DNA of 64,000 bases from an uncultured Bacteroides sp. GTDB lineage: Bacteria > Bacteroidota > Bacteroidia > Bacteroidales > Bacteroidaceae. The stretch lies in contig CAUHML010000002.1 of assembly GCA_959606905.1 (NCBI GenBank), positions 1-64,000 of the forward strand, read 5' to 3'. Positions 8,732-17,605 of this stretch are shown here, one piece after another. The first letter of the stretch is position 1, and every line of letters starts with the position of its first letter. The notes beneath the pieces are model-generated. The model saw only the letters and a program-made list of their open reading frames with translations, was not told the DNA's origin and searched no databases. Made by a program: the position numbers and the translations under genes.

Positions 8732-10105
8732 ATGGCAACTTCTAAAGAGATGACGGCAGGGCCGGCATTACCGTTGATTTTAAAGTTTACACTGCCGCTT
8801 TTGCTTGGCAATCTGCTGCAACAAACGTACTCGCTTGTCGATGCGGCAATCGTTGGAAAGTTTCTGGGTATTAATGCGTTGGCTTCGGTAGGGGCCAGCA
8901 CATCGGTGGTATTCCTTATCTTGGGGTTCTGCAACGGATGTTGCGGAGGGTTCGGTATTCCCGTGGCACAGAAGTTTGGAGCGAGGGATTATAGCACGAT
9001 GCGCAGTTACATATCCGTCAGTCTGAAGCTCTCTGTGGTGATGTCTGTCACTATCGCTATTGTTACCAGTATCTTGTGTGCGGATATTCTTCAGATGATG
9101 CGTACACCGGAGAATATATTCGAAGGGGCGTATGCTTATCTGCTTGTCACGTTTATCGGGGTACCTTTTACTTTTTTCTATAATCTTCTTTCGAGCATTA
9201 TCCGCGCGTTGGGGGATAGTAAGACGCCTTTCTGGTTTCTGCTCCTCTCTACGGTGTTGAACATTGTGCTCGATTTGTTTTGTATTTTGGTGCTCGGCTG
9301 GGGAGTGGCGGGAGCTGCCATTGCTACGGTTATCTCACAGGGACTTTCGGCGGTGCTCTGTTATATTTATATGTATCGTAAGTTTGACATTTTGCAGAGT
9401 ACTCCGAAGGAACGGCGGTTCCAGTCGAAGCTGGCTAAGACGTTGCTTTATATCGGTGTACCAATGGGATTGCAGTTTTCCATTACGGCTATCGGTAGTA
9501 TCATGCTTCAGAGCGCAAACAATGCGTTGGGTACGGCTTGTGTGGCTGCCTTTACTTCGGCGATGCGTATCAAGATGTTCTTTATCTGTACGTTCGAGAG
9601 TCTGGGAATCGCTATGGCTACTTATAGCGGACAGAATTACGGTGCGGGCAAACCGGAACGTATCTGGCTGGGGATTAAGGCAAGCGTCTTGATGATGATT
9701 ATCTATGCGGCGTTTACTTTCGTGCTCCTGATGTCGGGAGCTAAATACTTTGCCTTGATTTTTGTAGACCCCTCGGAAACGGAGATTTTACTGGATACGG
9801 AACTTTTCCTTCATATTTCCTGTATGTTCTTCCCTGTGCTTGGATTGTTGTGTGTCTTGCGTTATACCATTCAAGGAGTGGGTTTTACGAATCTTGCTAT
9901 GTTTTCCGGAGTGGCGGAGATGATTGCCCGTATTCTCGTCAGCCTTTATGCGGTTCCTGCTTTCGGTTTTCTGGCTGTCTGCTACGGCGACCCGTTGGCT
10001 TGGATAGCTGCGGACTTGTTCCTTGTTCCTGCTTTTATCTATGTCTACAAGAGGTTGAAGAAGCAGGTGCTTACAAACGCTTCGGTTACGCAAGCAGTGG
10101 CATAG
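8732..10105 (+). CDS. MATE-family efflux transporter
   Basis: Integral inner-membrane drug or metabolite antiporter of 457 residues with about 12 hydrophobic helices, arranged as two MATE halves. The opening GPALPLILKFTLPLLLGNLLQQTYSLVDAAIVGKFLG is a hallmark of the family (quoted here as two segments: GPALPLILKFTLPLLLG and NLLQQTYSLVDAAIVG). The reading frame is open from 8687, but a TAnnTTTG box at 8700-8707 overlaps that part, so ATG 8732 is chosen. Transport specificity cannot be told from sequence; Na+ or H+ antiport is known for the family. Confidence 0.9.
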   Translation: MATSKEMTAGPALPLILKFTLPLLLGNLLQQTYSLVDAAIVGKFLGINALASVGASTSVVFLILGFCNGCCGGFGIPVAQKFGARDYSTMRSYISVSLKLSVVMSVTIAIVTSILCADILQMMRTPENIFEGAYAYLLVTFIGVPFTFFYNLLSSIIRALGDSKTPFWFLLLSTVLNIVLDLFCILVLGWGVAGAAIATVISQGLSAVLCYIYMYRKFDILQSTPKERRFQSKLAKTLLYIGVPMGLQFSITAIGSIMLQSANNALGTACVAAFTSAMRIKMFFICTFESLGIAMATYSGQNYGAGKPERIWLGIKASVLMMIIYAAFTFVLLMSGAKYFALIFVDPSETEILLDTELFLHISCMFFPVLGLLCVLRYTIQGVGFTNLAMFSGVAEMIARILVSLYAVPAFGFLAVCYGDPLAWIAADLFLVPAFIYVYKRLKKQVLTNASVTQAVA

Positions 10106-10135
10106 GGGTTGCCGGCTTGCGCAACCGGAGAGAGG

Positions 10136-11128
10136 TTAGTCTTGTATCGGATATAGCGGGTTGCCGCTTTCGTCTACTTCAGTCCATTCTTTTACGCTTA
10201 CATTGGCGAATGTTAAGGAGTTTTCGTCAATGATCGCCCGGAAAAGATATGAGTTTCCTGCCGCTAGCAGACTGTTGGGGGGAGTAAGCGGAGTGGTGTA
10301 GGTGCGTGAGAAACTTTCTCCGTTGACCAGTAATTCCAGTGTTAAAGTCATGGGTAAGGAACTTTTCACAGGCAACATGGTATATTGTACGGTAAAGTCA
10401 TTGATTCCCATGATAGCGGCCTTGTCATAAGTTGTTTCCGAAGTGATGATTCCGGTAGACAAATCCATGACTGCGCCCGGTTTCGGCGGAGTGATAGAGG
10501 CGGAGATAATCTTGTTGAGAGTTATATTGGCACCTCCCGACAAGGCGACTACTATTTGCGTAGCTGCGTGCTGGTAGGTGATCGGAATGTTGATCTGGGA
10601 GTTTGTCACGTCTTGGTGCGTAGCGTGCCACCAGAGATAGTCTACTCCATTGGATAAAGGGGCGGATATCCCGTTGGTAAAGGTCGGGGCGGGATTCTTG
10701 GAATTGCAGGAAACGGCATAGAAATTATAGATGTTGTTGCTAAGATACATTTTATATCCGTTGTTGCCTGCCAGTACGCCGGGAGAGGAGGTGATGTATG
10801 TACCTTCGGCAATAGGATCTCCGGTGATTATGTTCGAGGTATTGGACAGGTAAGCACACAACCAACTTTGTAATCCCTTGCCCATAGGCGACATGGCGCG
10901 GGTGATGTTTCTTCCTTCTACGGATGCGCTGAAAGTAACTAAAGTACCCTTTTGGGAAGGATTGCCGTTGTCGTTGCCACTGTCATTGCCGGACGGGTGG
11001 TTGTTACCGTTTTCTTCGTTAGGATCGGCGAGGTCGATATAAATGTTGTTTTTGGAGCAGGCTCCTAATAGCAGCATGGCTAATGCAGATACAGCCAGGT
11101 ACTTTGTAATTCGAAATTTAATACTCAT
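10136..11128 (-). CDS. Fimbrillin-family lipoprotein
   Basis: A 330-residue exported lipoprotein. The signal peptide ends in a lipobox, LLGACS, with the lipidated Cys at residue 24. It is followed by an Asn/Gly-rich linker (about 38-60) and then a beta-rich body typical of Bacteroidales FimA/Mfa-like fimbrillins. Motifs such as FYAVSC, YQHAATQIVVAL and NSYLFRAIID near the end support this. It stands alone with no usher-like or minor-tip fimbrial genes beside it, so it may be a surface adhesin rather than part of a full pilus locus. Confidence 0.8.
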   Translation of the reverse strand: MSIKFRITKYLAVSALAMLLLGACSKNNIYIDLADPNEENGNNHPSGNDSGNDNGNPSQKGTLVTFSASVEGRNITRAMSPMGKGLQSWLCAYLSNTSNIITGDPIAEGTYITSSPGVLAGNNGYKMYLSNNIYNFYAVSCNSKNPAPTFTNGISAPLSNGVDYLWWHATHQDVTNSQINIPITYQHAATQIVVALSGGANITLNKIISASITPPKPGAVMDLSTGIITSETTYDKAAIMGINDFTVQYTMLPVKSSLPMTLTLELLVNGESFSRTYTTPLTPPNSLLAAGNSYLFRAIIDENSLTFANVSVKEWTEVDESGNPLYPIQD

Positions 11129-11210
11129 AGTCAGGTTCTTTTTGAAAGTTAATAGTTACACCTATATACATTTCAAAAAGGTTTTGGTTCATGGCATAAG
11201 AGTCTTTTTC

Positions 11211-12983
11211 TTAAAAATCAGGCTCTTTCTGTATGCAGATGATGTCTCCGTAAATGGGGTGACGGAATTCTATGTATTCGGCATGAAGATATAGCCTGTC
11301 TGCTTTCTTTCCGTAGAGCTCGTCGCCTAGAATGGGGCAATTCAGACCTTTCGGGTGGGCGGCGTGTACACGTAGTTGATGAGTGCGTCCGGTCAACGGG
11401 CAGAAAGCGATACGGGTATGTTTCTCTGAGTTTGTGATGATCTGATACTCTGTGATAGCTTCCTTCCCATGTTCTTCGTCAACGCTCTGGCACGGTCGGT
11501 CGAGAGGGTTCGGACAGAGAGGAAGCTCGATCCTTCCTGCCTTTCCGGTTGTACTTATTACTTCTGTTGCTCTTACCTTTTCTGTTTTTCTTGTGTTTCC
11601 TGTTGTTTGATTTGTTGTTTCTTCGGTTTCTGTTATGCACCCGTCCAGTAAGGCGATATATCGTTTTTTTATACTTCTGTTCTCAAATTGCGCCTGTAAA
11701 TGTTGATGTACTTCTTTTGTCTTGGCAACAAGCAGTAACCCCGAAGTCGCCATATCGAGTCGGTGTACGATCATCGGTCCGGTTGCGTCCGGATACTTTT
11801 CTTTCAGGCGGTGATAAACGGAATCCATATCCTCCTCCTTTCCCGGCACGGATAACATTCCGGATGGTTTGTTGACTACCACCAGCCATTCATCCTCAAA
11901 CACGATTTCCAGTTCCGTGTCTTTATGCGTATTGCTTAATAGCGGATTTTCGTCTACCTCCAGTCCCTGTAACATATGTTGTAGAATCGGCTCGCACTTC
12001 CCTTTACAGGAAGGATAGTAATATCCATGACGCCGGATTTCGTTTTTGGGAGAGTCCCCCCACCAAAATTCAGCCATTGCCAATGGCTTTAGATGATGAA
12101 GATAAGCATATTGCAGTAGCTTGGGTAATGCACATTCACCCGCACCTCCGGGAGGTACTTTCTGAACAGTCTGCTCAAAAATTGTACATAAGTCTTTCAC
12201 TTCTCCTTTCGCGTTTAACATCCGGAACTGCCCGAATAACTTTTGTTGCAAAGCCGCCGAACGTTCTTTCCGTTCTGTTTTCAAGCTTTCTATGTCCGTC
12301 TTGAAACGGTTAACTTCGGTTTCAAGTTCTTCCAGCCGTTTTTTCCATCCCTTCTCTTTCCGTTTGTATTCAGCTTTTTGATATTGACTTTCCCGAATCA
12401 AGACGGCTTGTTCTTCTTCGGAAAGTCCGGGCGAGGACTGACGGCGGATTTCTCTGGCCTCCTTTGCTGCTTTTAACTCTGCTTTGGCTTGACTCAACTC
12501 CGCTTTAGCCTGTTCCGTTTCTTTCTTCCACCTTTCTTTTGCATCCAGATAGGGACGGCTGTTTTCTAATTCATTGATGCGGATATTGATAGCGGAGATC
12601 TGTTCTTCCTCTATTTTGAAGAATCCTTGTGGTTGGAGCAAGTCATAAACAGGAGGAACAAAATAAGTATGCAGATTCTTCCCTGCCAGATTGCCGGAAA
12701 AGGCTGCCAGGTAACCGATTCCGCCTTCTTCGTCTTTATCGGTACTTTCTCCCGTTTCTTTTTCCCTCCCTTTTCTTGTCCTTTTTCCTGTCTCTTGTAC
12801 AATCAATACCCCGAACATCTTTCCAAGCGTCAATTCTTCCTGCCATTCCTTCCGGCTTGAAATATACTCTTTCACTTCTTCCGCCGCTAATACGCACAAC
12901 GGATGCGGCGTATAGTGGAAAGGATAAGTGAATTTCTCCGGTAGCGCAATATGAGAAACGCTCTTCTTGAAAAAATGTATCAT
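11211..12983 (-). CDS. RluA-family pseudouridine synthase with long N-terminal extension
   Basis: A 590-residue RNA-modifying enzyme. The catalytic domain occupies about residues 365-585, with VVNKPSGMLSVPGK and the signature HRLDMATSG carrying the catalytic Asp, and a closing GRTHQLRVHAAHP. The N-terminal 340 residues contain a long charged coiled coil (about 145-255) and a conserved WWGDSP...CKGKC segment. Low-complexity insertions rich in Lys/Glu/Thr occur near 60-85 and in the catalytic domain. This long architecture is common in Bacteroidales. The RNA target is unknown. Confidence 0.88.
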   Translation of the reverse strand: MIHFFKKSVSHIALPEKFTYPFHYTPHPLCVLAAEEVKEYISSRKEWQEELTLGKMFGVLIVQETGKRTRKGREKETGESTDKDEEGGIGYLAAFSGNLAGKNLHTYFVPPVYDLLQPQGFFKIEEEQISAINIRINELENSRPYLDAKERWKKETEQAKAELSQAKAELKAAKEAREIRRQSSPGLSEEEQAVLIRESQYQKAEYKRKEKGWKKRLEELETEVNRFKTDIESLKTERKERSAALQQKLFGQFRMLNAKGEVKDLCTIFEQTVQKVPPGGAGECALPKLLQYAYLHHLKPLAMAEFWWGDSPKNEIRRHGYYYPSCKGKCEPILQHMLQGLEVDENPLLSNTHKDTELEIVFEDEWLVVVNKPSGMLSVPGKEEDMDSVYHRLKEKYPDATGPMIVHRLDMATSGLLLVAKTKEVHQHLQAQFENRSIKKRYIALLDGCITETEETTNQTTGNTRKTEKVRATEVISTTGKAGRIELPLCPNPLDRPCQSVDEEHGKEAITEYQIITNSEKHTRIAFCPLTGRTHQLRVHAAHPKGLNCPILGDELYGKKADRLYLHAEYIEFRHPIYGDIICIQKEPDF

Positions 12984-13012
12984 CGGTTTATATATGAATG
13001 TGATTATCGGTG

Positions 13013-13020
13013 CAAAAGTA
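13013..13020 (-). promoter_or_regulatory. -7 box for the pseudouridine synthase gene
   Basis: CAAAAGTA equals TACTTTTG on the minus strand, 30 bases upstream of the start at 12983. Confidence 0.5.
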
Positions 13021-13043
13021 AAGTAAATCCGCGAATTTTGTTC

Positions 13044-13051
13044 TATATTTG
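13044..13051 (+). promoter_or_regulatory. -7 box for the SGNH hydrolase gene
   Basis: TATATTTG, 41 bases upstream of ATG 13092 and divergent from the box at 13013-13020. Confidence 0.5.
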
Positions 13052-13091
13052 TTCTGGAGTTTAAATGAAATAAAATGAATGTTTGAATGAA

Positions 13092-13643
13092 ATGGATAAG
13101 ATAGAAGAAAAAACGAAACTAGCTTTTGTAGGTAACAGTCATATAGCGTTCTGGGCATTGAATATCTATTTTCCGCAATGGGAATGCCTGAACTATGGTG
13201 TGCCCGGCGAGGGATTGGCTTATGTCGAAGCGTTTGATGTGGACACATCGGATTGCCAGGTAGTTATTCAGTTCGGAAGTAATGACATCTATCAGTTGAA
13301 CGATGAAAATGTGGACGGCTATGTAGAACGGTATGTAAAAGCAGTGTTGGCTGTTCCTTCCCGGCAGACTTACTTATTCTGTATCTTCCCACGCAATGAT
13401 TACGATGATTACAGTACGTCGGTGAATAAATTCATCTGTATGCTTAATCAGAAAATACACAGGAAACTGGAGGGAACGGACATTATCTATCTGGATGTGT
13501 TCGACCGTTTATTGCAGGACGGAAGGCTGAATCCCGAACTCACTATTGACGATCTGCATCTGAACGGAAAAGGGTACAGTATCTTGTCGGAAGCCTTGAG
13601 GCGAACCTTGGAACAACCTTTGAAACAAGCCCCTGATTTGTAA
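13092..13643 (+). CDS. SGNH/GDSL-family hydrolase
   Basis: A 183-residue esterase-like protein of the SGNH fold. Block I is FVGNSHIAFW (nucleophile Ser in GNSH, replacing the usual GDS), block III is FGSNDIY, and block V is DDLHLNGKGY with the catalytic Asp and His. No signal peptide is visible, so it is probably cytoplasmic. An upstream in-frame TTG (13083) is less likely than ATG 13092. Substrate unknown; family members act on acyl or acetyl esters. Confidence 0.82.
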   Translation: MDKIEEKTKLAFVGNSHIAFWALNIYFPQWECLNYGVPGEGLAYVEAFDVDTSDCQVVIQFGSNDIYQLNDENVDGYVERYVKAVLAVPSRQTYLFCIFPRNDYDDYSTSVNKFICMLNQKIHRKLEGTDIIYLDVFDRLLQDGRLNPELTIDDLHLNGKGYSILSEALRRTLEQPLKQAPDL

Positions 13644-13710
13644 ACTATCCCCGACTTCTTTTGTTCCTGCTTTTATTGCGTAAATTAATGGCATATCAGT
13701 TTATTTTTTC

Positions 13711-13718
13711 TATTTTTG
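13711..13718 (+). promoter_or_regulatory. -7 box for the MaoC-like gene
   Basis: TATTTTTG, 44 bases upstream of ATG 13763. Confidence 0.5.
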
Positions 13719-13762
13719 TCCCCGATTAACATTTATAATAACCCCCATAAAGCGATAAGACT

Positions 13763-14227
13763 ATGGAAAAAGTAATTATCAATTCGTACGAAGAATTCGA
13801 AAAGCTAGTAGGACAACAAATAGGTGTTTCAGATTATGTGGAACTCTCACAGGAACGCATCAACCTTTTTGCAGATGCAACACTGGATCATCAATGGATT
13901 CATGTGGATACGGAACGTGCCAAAGTAGACAGCCCTTATCACAGCACGATTGCTCACGGCTATCTGACATTATCCATGCTTCCTTACCTGTGGAATCAGA
14001 TTATCCAGGTGAATAACCTGAAAATGATGATTAACTACGGCATGGACAAAATGAAATTCGGTCAGGCTGTGTTGTCAGGACAAAGCATCCGTCTGGTGAC
14101 TACCCTTCATTCATTGACCAACTTGCGTGGTGTGGCAAAGGCTGAAATCAAATTTGCTATTGAAATCAAAGACCAGCCCAAAAAGGCTCTTGAAGGAATT
14201 GCCGTATTCTTGTACTATTTCAATTGA
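13763..14227 (+). CDS. MaoC-family (hotdog-fold) dehydratase
   Basis: A 154-residue single hotdog domain of the R-specific enoyl-CoA hydratase / MaoC type. The active-site segment DATLDHQWIHVD and the following STIAHGYLTLSM are well conserved with the family. It is a single gene with its own promoter box and a clear terminator at 14251-14290. The likely reaction is hydration/dehydration of an acyl-CoA; the pathway is not evident from the neighbours. Confidence 0.88.
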   Translation: MEKVIINSYEEFEKLVGQQIGVSDYVELSQERINLFADATLDHQWIHVDTERAKVDSPYHSTIAHGYLTLSMLPYLWNQIIQVNNLKMMINYGMDKMKFGQAVLSGQSIRLVTTLHSLTNLRGVAKAEIKFAIEIKDQPKKALEGIAVFLYYFN

Positions 14228-14250
14228 TTTAATTCATAACGACATAAGAG

Positions 14251-14290
14251 AGAAGCTGTTTTCCGTAGCGGGAGACAGCTTCTTGTTTTT
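14251..14290 (+). terminator. Intrinsic terminator after the MaoC-like gene
   Basis: Perfect 9-bp arms AGAAGCTGT (14251-14259) and ACAGCTTCT (14275-14283) enclose a 15-base loop and are followed by TGTTTTTTTTG. Confidence 0.8.
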
Positions 14291-14297
14291 TTGTTCG

Positions 14298-14819
14298 TTA
14301 TTTTTTTGCTTTCATCGCCTTTAGGGTATTTCTGCGTACAGCACGAATGGCGGGATTCAATAATTCGGGTTCCATGATTTCCAGCATTGTGCGTAGTTCC
14401 TGTTGCAGTTCGGGAATGGAACAGGTCAGTTGATAGGCAAGTTTTATGCAAAGAGATTGTACACCGCCCGGTTCATGTCGGCTTATGACACGCTCCAGGC
14501 AGAAATCGAGGAAATCCATTCGTGGCGGATTGGCTGCCGGTTGCTGGCTGAGCAGGTTCAGGAGCATCCTTCGTTTTCCTGAGTGCGGACAGGTCATTGC
14601 CGCGTCAATCAGTTCGTTTTGTCGCCGGCTCAACCATTCTACATCCTCCTTTGAGAAATGCGTACAAACCCACAATGCCTGATAAGAGACAATATCGTCC
14701 TCGTCAAAGATAAATTGATAGACTTCTTCTCTGAGTTGTTCGTCATCTTGTATAAAGTGAAGTATTTCTCTAATATCTTCAATATGCACACGTTCGGATA
14801 ATCTCGCACGTAGGTTCAT
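14298..14819 (-). CDS. Conserved helical (HEAT-like) protein of unknown function
   Basis: A 173-residue protein that is almost entirely alpha-helical by eye, with repeated helical pairs reminiscent of HEAT repeats (for example VSYQALWVCTHF and SLCIKLAYQLT). No catalytic motif is visible. It starts 20 bases after the end of the two-domain acetyltransferase gene and is likely the last gene of a bla-VOC-GNAT operon. Function unknown. Confidence 0.7.
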   Translation of the reverse strand: MNLRARLSERVHIEDIREILHFIQDDEQLREEVYQFIFDEDDIVSYQALWVCTHFSKEDVEWLSRRQNELIDAAMTCPHSGKRRMLLNLLSQQPAANPPRMDFLDFCLERVISRHEPGGVQSLCIKLAYQLTCSIPELQQELRTMLEIMEPELLNPAIRAVRRNTLKAMKAKK

Positions 14820-14838
14820 GTAACTTTCTTTTTGAGGG

Positions 14839-15852
14839 TTAACCTTTACTCTTACTTTTTTCGACAGTTGCTTCTTTCAGCTGCAAATGCAGGATCGGAT
14901 AAGGTTTTCCCATACCGTCCGTTTCGTCCCTTCCGATGATTTGGAATCCCATGTGAAGATAGAAGCTGAGTGCTTTTTCATTCTGCTCGTTTACGTCCAC
15001 CTTATCCAACTGCTTTTTCCGAGTAGCGTATTCCAGTAATCGCTTGCCGTATCCTTTTCCCTGTTCGCCGGGATATACGAATAACATCTCGATTAGTTCA
15101 TCGCTCAGTCCCATGAAAGCTACAATCTTTCTGCCGGCATCCCGGATAATGTATAGTTCTACCGCCGGTAAATAATGATTGCGCACCAATGGCTTGTAAA
15201 ACTGGATATGTTCTTCCGTGAGAAAATGATGCGTGTGGCGTACCGATGCTTCCCAAACTTCCAGAATCTCGTCATAGTCTTGCGGGGCAGGCTGGCATAT
15301 ATTCGGAAGATAGTAACACAAATGGTCGAATATATTCCCGTTGTAAGTCAGTTCCGCCTGATGCAGTACACCTTCATAGATAAATCCGTTCCGTTCAAGC
15401 ACTTGTTGTGACCGTTTGTTGTGTGGGTAACAATTGGCGGTGATGAGGCTGAGTTGCAGTTCGTTGAAACCGTAGTTGAGTATAGCCTGCACCGCTTCCG
15501 TCATATATCCTTTGCCCCAATGCGCTTCGTCAAGCCAGTACCCCAGCATACGGACCTGTGGATTCTCCCGTTTCGGGTCGGGGACGATTCCGATAGAACC
15601 GATAAGTTGCTGCGCATCTTTCAGTATCATCGCCCAGATATTCTCTTGGCCGATAAACACATTTTGAAGAATCTCCCGCGATTCTTCTATCGTCTTGTGG
15701 GGCGCCCAACCGGCATTATTACCCAAGTTCGGGTTCTGGCAACAGGCAAAAAATGCATCCGCATCCTCTTCTTGAAAAGGGCGGATCAGCAGCCGTACCG
15801 TCTCGAGGCTACGGGGCGTCACAGTTTCCTCTGTCTCAGTCTTCTTCTCCAT
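14839..15852 (-). CDS. Two-domain GNAT acetyltransferase
   Basis: About 337 residues with two acetyltransferase domains. The first (about 12-175) is RimJ/RimL-like, with ETVRLLIRPFQEEDADAFF, an acetyl-CoA loop WGKGYMTEAV and ERNGFIYEG. The second (about 185-325) is a shorter GNAT, with the loop PGEQGKGYGKRLLEYA and a tail FYLHMGFQIIGRDETDG. I use ATG 15852, which overlaps the end of the VOC gene by 17 bases, over GTG 15870. Tandem fusion of two different GNAT domains is unusual but seen in Bacteroidales. Substrates unknown. Confidence 0.85.
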   Translation of the reverse strand: MEKKTETEETVTPRSLETVRLLIRPFQEEDADAFFACCQNPNLGNNAGWAPHKTIEESREILQNVFIGQENIWAMILKDAQQLIGSIGIVPDPKRENPQVRMLGYWLDEAHWGKGYMTEAVQAILNYGFNELQLSLITANCYPHNKRSQQVLERNGFIYEGVLHQAELTYNGNIFDHLCYYLPNICQPAPQDYDEILEVWEASVRHTHHFLTEEHIQFYKPLVRNHYLPAVELYIIRDAGRKIVAFMGLSDELIEMLFVYPGEQGKGYGKRLLEYATRKKQLDKVDVNEQNEKALSFYLHMGFQIIGRDETDGMGKPYPILHLQLKEATVEKSKSKG

Positions 15853-16243
15853 ATTCTTTCTTGTATACACATTCTATACGGTTCCCGTCCGGGTCAAGGA
15901 TGACACTTTCAAAATAGCCGTCTCCCGAAGTGCGCGGCTCACCGGCAATGGTGTAACCTTCGGAACGCATTTCCTCAGTGAAACGAAGAACTTCCTCCTG
16001 GCCGGGAAACGTGAAAGCGAGATGTGTCAATCCGACTCTGTTTTCTTCCACCACCGTATTCTGTACATCGGGACGGCTCATCAATTCCAAAGAAGGACCT
16101 TCACCGAAAGATATGAAGTAAGACTCGAATCCCTTCTTGGGATTCACATATTTCTCATTGCTTTTTCCACCCAGGAAGCGGACATAGAACTCTTTCAACT
16201 CTTCCAAACGGAAAGTCCAAATGGCGATGTGGTGTAGTTTCAT
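15836..16243 (-). CDS. VOC-family (glyoxalase/bleomycin-resistance fold) protein
   Basis: A 135-residue single VOC domain of glyoxalase I / dioxygenase type. Likely metal ligands are His4 or His5 in KLHHIAIWT, the Glu in PSLELMSRPD, the His in GLTHLAFTFP, and the Glu in DPDGNRIECVY. It overlaps the following GNAT gene and starts 43 bases after the beta-lactamase gene, pointing to one transcription unit. Substrate unknown. Confidence 0.85.
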   Translation of the reverse strand: MKLHHIAIWTFRLEELKEFYVRFLGGKSNEKYVNPKKGFESYFISFGEGPSLELMSRPDVQNTVVEENRVGLTHLAFTFPGQEEVLRFTEEMRSEGYTIAGEPRTSGDGYFESVILDPDGNRIECVYKKEYGEED

Positions 16244-16286
16244 TTTTAATCTGATTTTTCTTTTTTATCATTAACTATTACTCTCT

Positions 16287-17183
16287 TTATTTGGCAGACT
16301 GCATCGCGTATTCATAAACAATACGTGAAATATCAGCGATAATCTTACTGTTTTCCGCAAAGCTTTCTTCGGAATCTTTCACAAAGACAGCTATGCTGTA
16401 AGTGCGTCCGTCCGGCAAAAGAACAAAGCCGATGTCATTACAGCCTATCTGTTGTCCTTTGGCATTAAGGTCGCCTGTCCCCGTTTTATGTCCTATTACC
16501 ACTCCTTTATCCGCTAAAGGAGCAACCAGCCGGTCTTGCCCGGTCTTGCATTCTACCATTGTCTGATAGATGAAATCCTTATATTCTTGTGCAAACAACG
16601 GTTCCCGTCGGAAAATCTCCATTAATTCGGCAGCAGCCAATGGTGTACTCCAGTTTTGATAACACAAATCCAAATCTTCGTGCATGGCAGTTTCCGTACC
16701 GACAATAGCACAATCCCGAATGCCTAACGAATGGATATATCGGTTCACGGCATCCGGTCCGCCCTGATAATCAAAAAGTATATCGCAGGCATTGTTGTCA
16801 CTCTGCTGAAGTGTGTATCTTAGCAAGTCGGCAATGCTCATCTCAATTCCCCCTTGCGGATATTTATCCCGTAAGGGACTATACGTATCCGGTTTCAAAT
16901 CCGATTTCTCTATCCTTAGCAGAGTATCCAATGACTGATTCCGTTTCGCCATATAATCGGCTAACGCCAACGCCTGATGAAACTTGAAAACACTCATCAA
17001 AGGATAATGAATATCATTATTGACTGTTACCGTATCTTTTTCATCTATGATAACGGCAATCCCTATTTCAGCTTTCTTGTCTTTGATAGCTTCTTTCAGT
17101 TGTGTTTCGAGAGAAACACTCCGGCAGGAAAACAGCAGAACGGGAATGAAGCAAAGAAACACGATGAATGAGCGCATAATCAA
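16287..17183 (-). CDS. bla: Class A (subclass A2) beta-lactamase, probable lipoprotein
   Basis: A serine beta-lactamase of about 298 residues, related to the CepA/CblA/CfxA group of Bacteroides. The active-site Ser is in SVFK (residues 64-67). The SDN loop is at 128-130, the general-base Glu in ETAMH near 164, and KTG at 233-235 (in GHKTGTGD). The N-terminus ends in LLFSC, a good lipobox with Cys20, so the enzyme may be membrane-anchored on the periplasmic side. It is expected to hydrolyse penicillins and cephalosporins, but the spectrum cannot be read from sequence. The promoter box is at 17225-17232; the VOC gene follows closely. Confidence 0.9.
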   Translation of the reverse strand: MIMRSFIVFLCFIPVLLFSCRSVSLETQLKEAIKDKKAEIGIAVIIDEKDTVTVNNDIHYPLMSVFKFHQALALADYMAKRNQSLDTLLRIEKSDLKPDTYSPLRDKYPQGGIEMSIADLLRYTLQQSDNNACDILFDYQGGPDAVNRYIHSLGIRDCAIVGTETAMHEDLDLCYQNWSTPLAAAELMEIFRREPLFAQEYKDFIYQTMVECKTGQDRLVAPLADKGVVIGHKTGTGDLNAKGQQIGCNDIGFVLLPDGRTYSIAVFVKDSEESFAENSKIIADISRIVYEYAMQSAK

Positions 17184-17224
17184 TTTTTTCTTTTTAATAG
17201 GTTACTAATTCTTTATCGAAGTCA

Positions 17225-17232
17225 CAAAGGTA
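17225..17232 (-). promoter_or_regulatory. -7 box for the beta-lactamase gene
   Basis: CAAAGGTA equals TACCTTTG on the minus strand, 42 bases upstream of the start at 17183. Confidence 0.6.
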
Positions 17233-17428
17233 TGAATAGTAATTTGAAAAAGTAGGGATAACATCTTAAATTCTATTATGACAAAGTTGTAAACAAAGAA
17301 ATTAGATTTTATTTGCTTATTCCGTTATATAGAAGAGCTGTCCCTTGTGAAATAGGGAGGTATCGCATTTAACCATAGAAAGATAAGTCGTTCAATTTGT
17401 AACCTCCGTACTTATGAGTTGTGTCCTG

Positions 17429-17557
17429 CCTTGAAACCAACGGTTTCAAGGTGCGAAACTGTTGGTTCTGCGGTTTGAAACTTTAGTTTCATACGCTTGA
17501 AACCATTGGTTTCTTACTGATGAAACTATAGTTTCTCTTAGCTGGAACTTTAGTTTC
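17429..17557. repeat. Array of six GAAAC/GTTTC palindromes, 22-bp period
   Basis: The 422-base gap between bla and the DUF6078-like gene holds six short palindromes: 17429-17451 (CCTTGAAACC-AAC-GGTTTCAAGG), 17455-17468 (imperfect), 17477-17490 (GAAAC-TTTA-GTTTC), 17499-17513 (GAAACC-ATT-GGTTTC), 17522-17535 (GAAAC-TATA-GTTTC) and 17544-17557 (one mismatch). The centres lie 21.5 to 22.5 bases apart. The spacers differ in sequence, so it is not a CRISPR array and not a simple tandem duplication. Confidence 0.85.
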
Positions 17558-17605
17558 ACGCAGAGAAAACTATTACCCCCCTAATTTGTGACAGATGACA
17601 GCAAC

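Noticed and set aside
17429..17557. CRISPR array
   Set aside because: The repeated units are 14-23 bp palindromes of varying sequence with spacers under 10 bp, and no cas gene is in the window.
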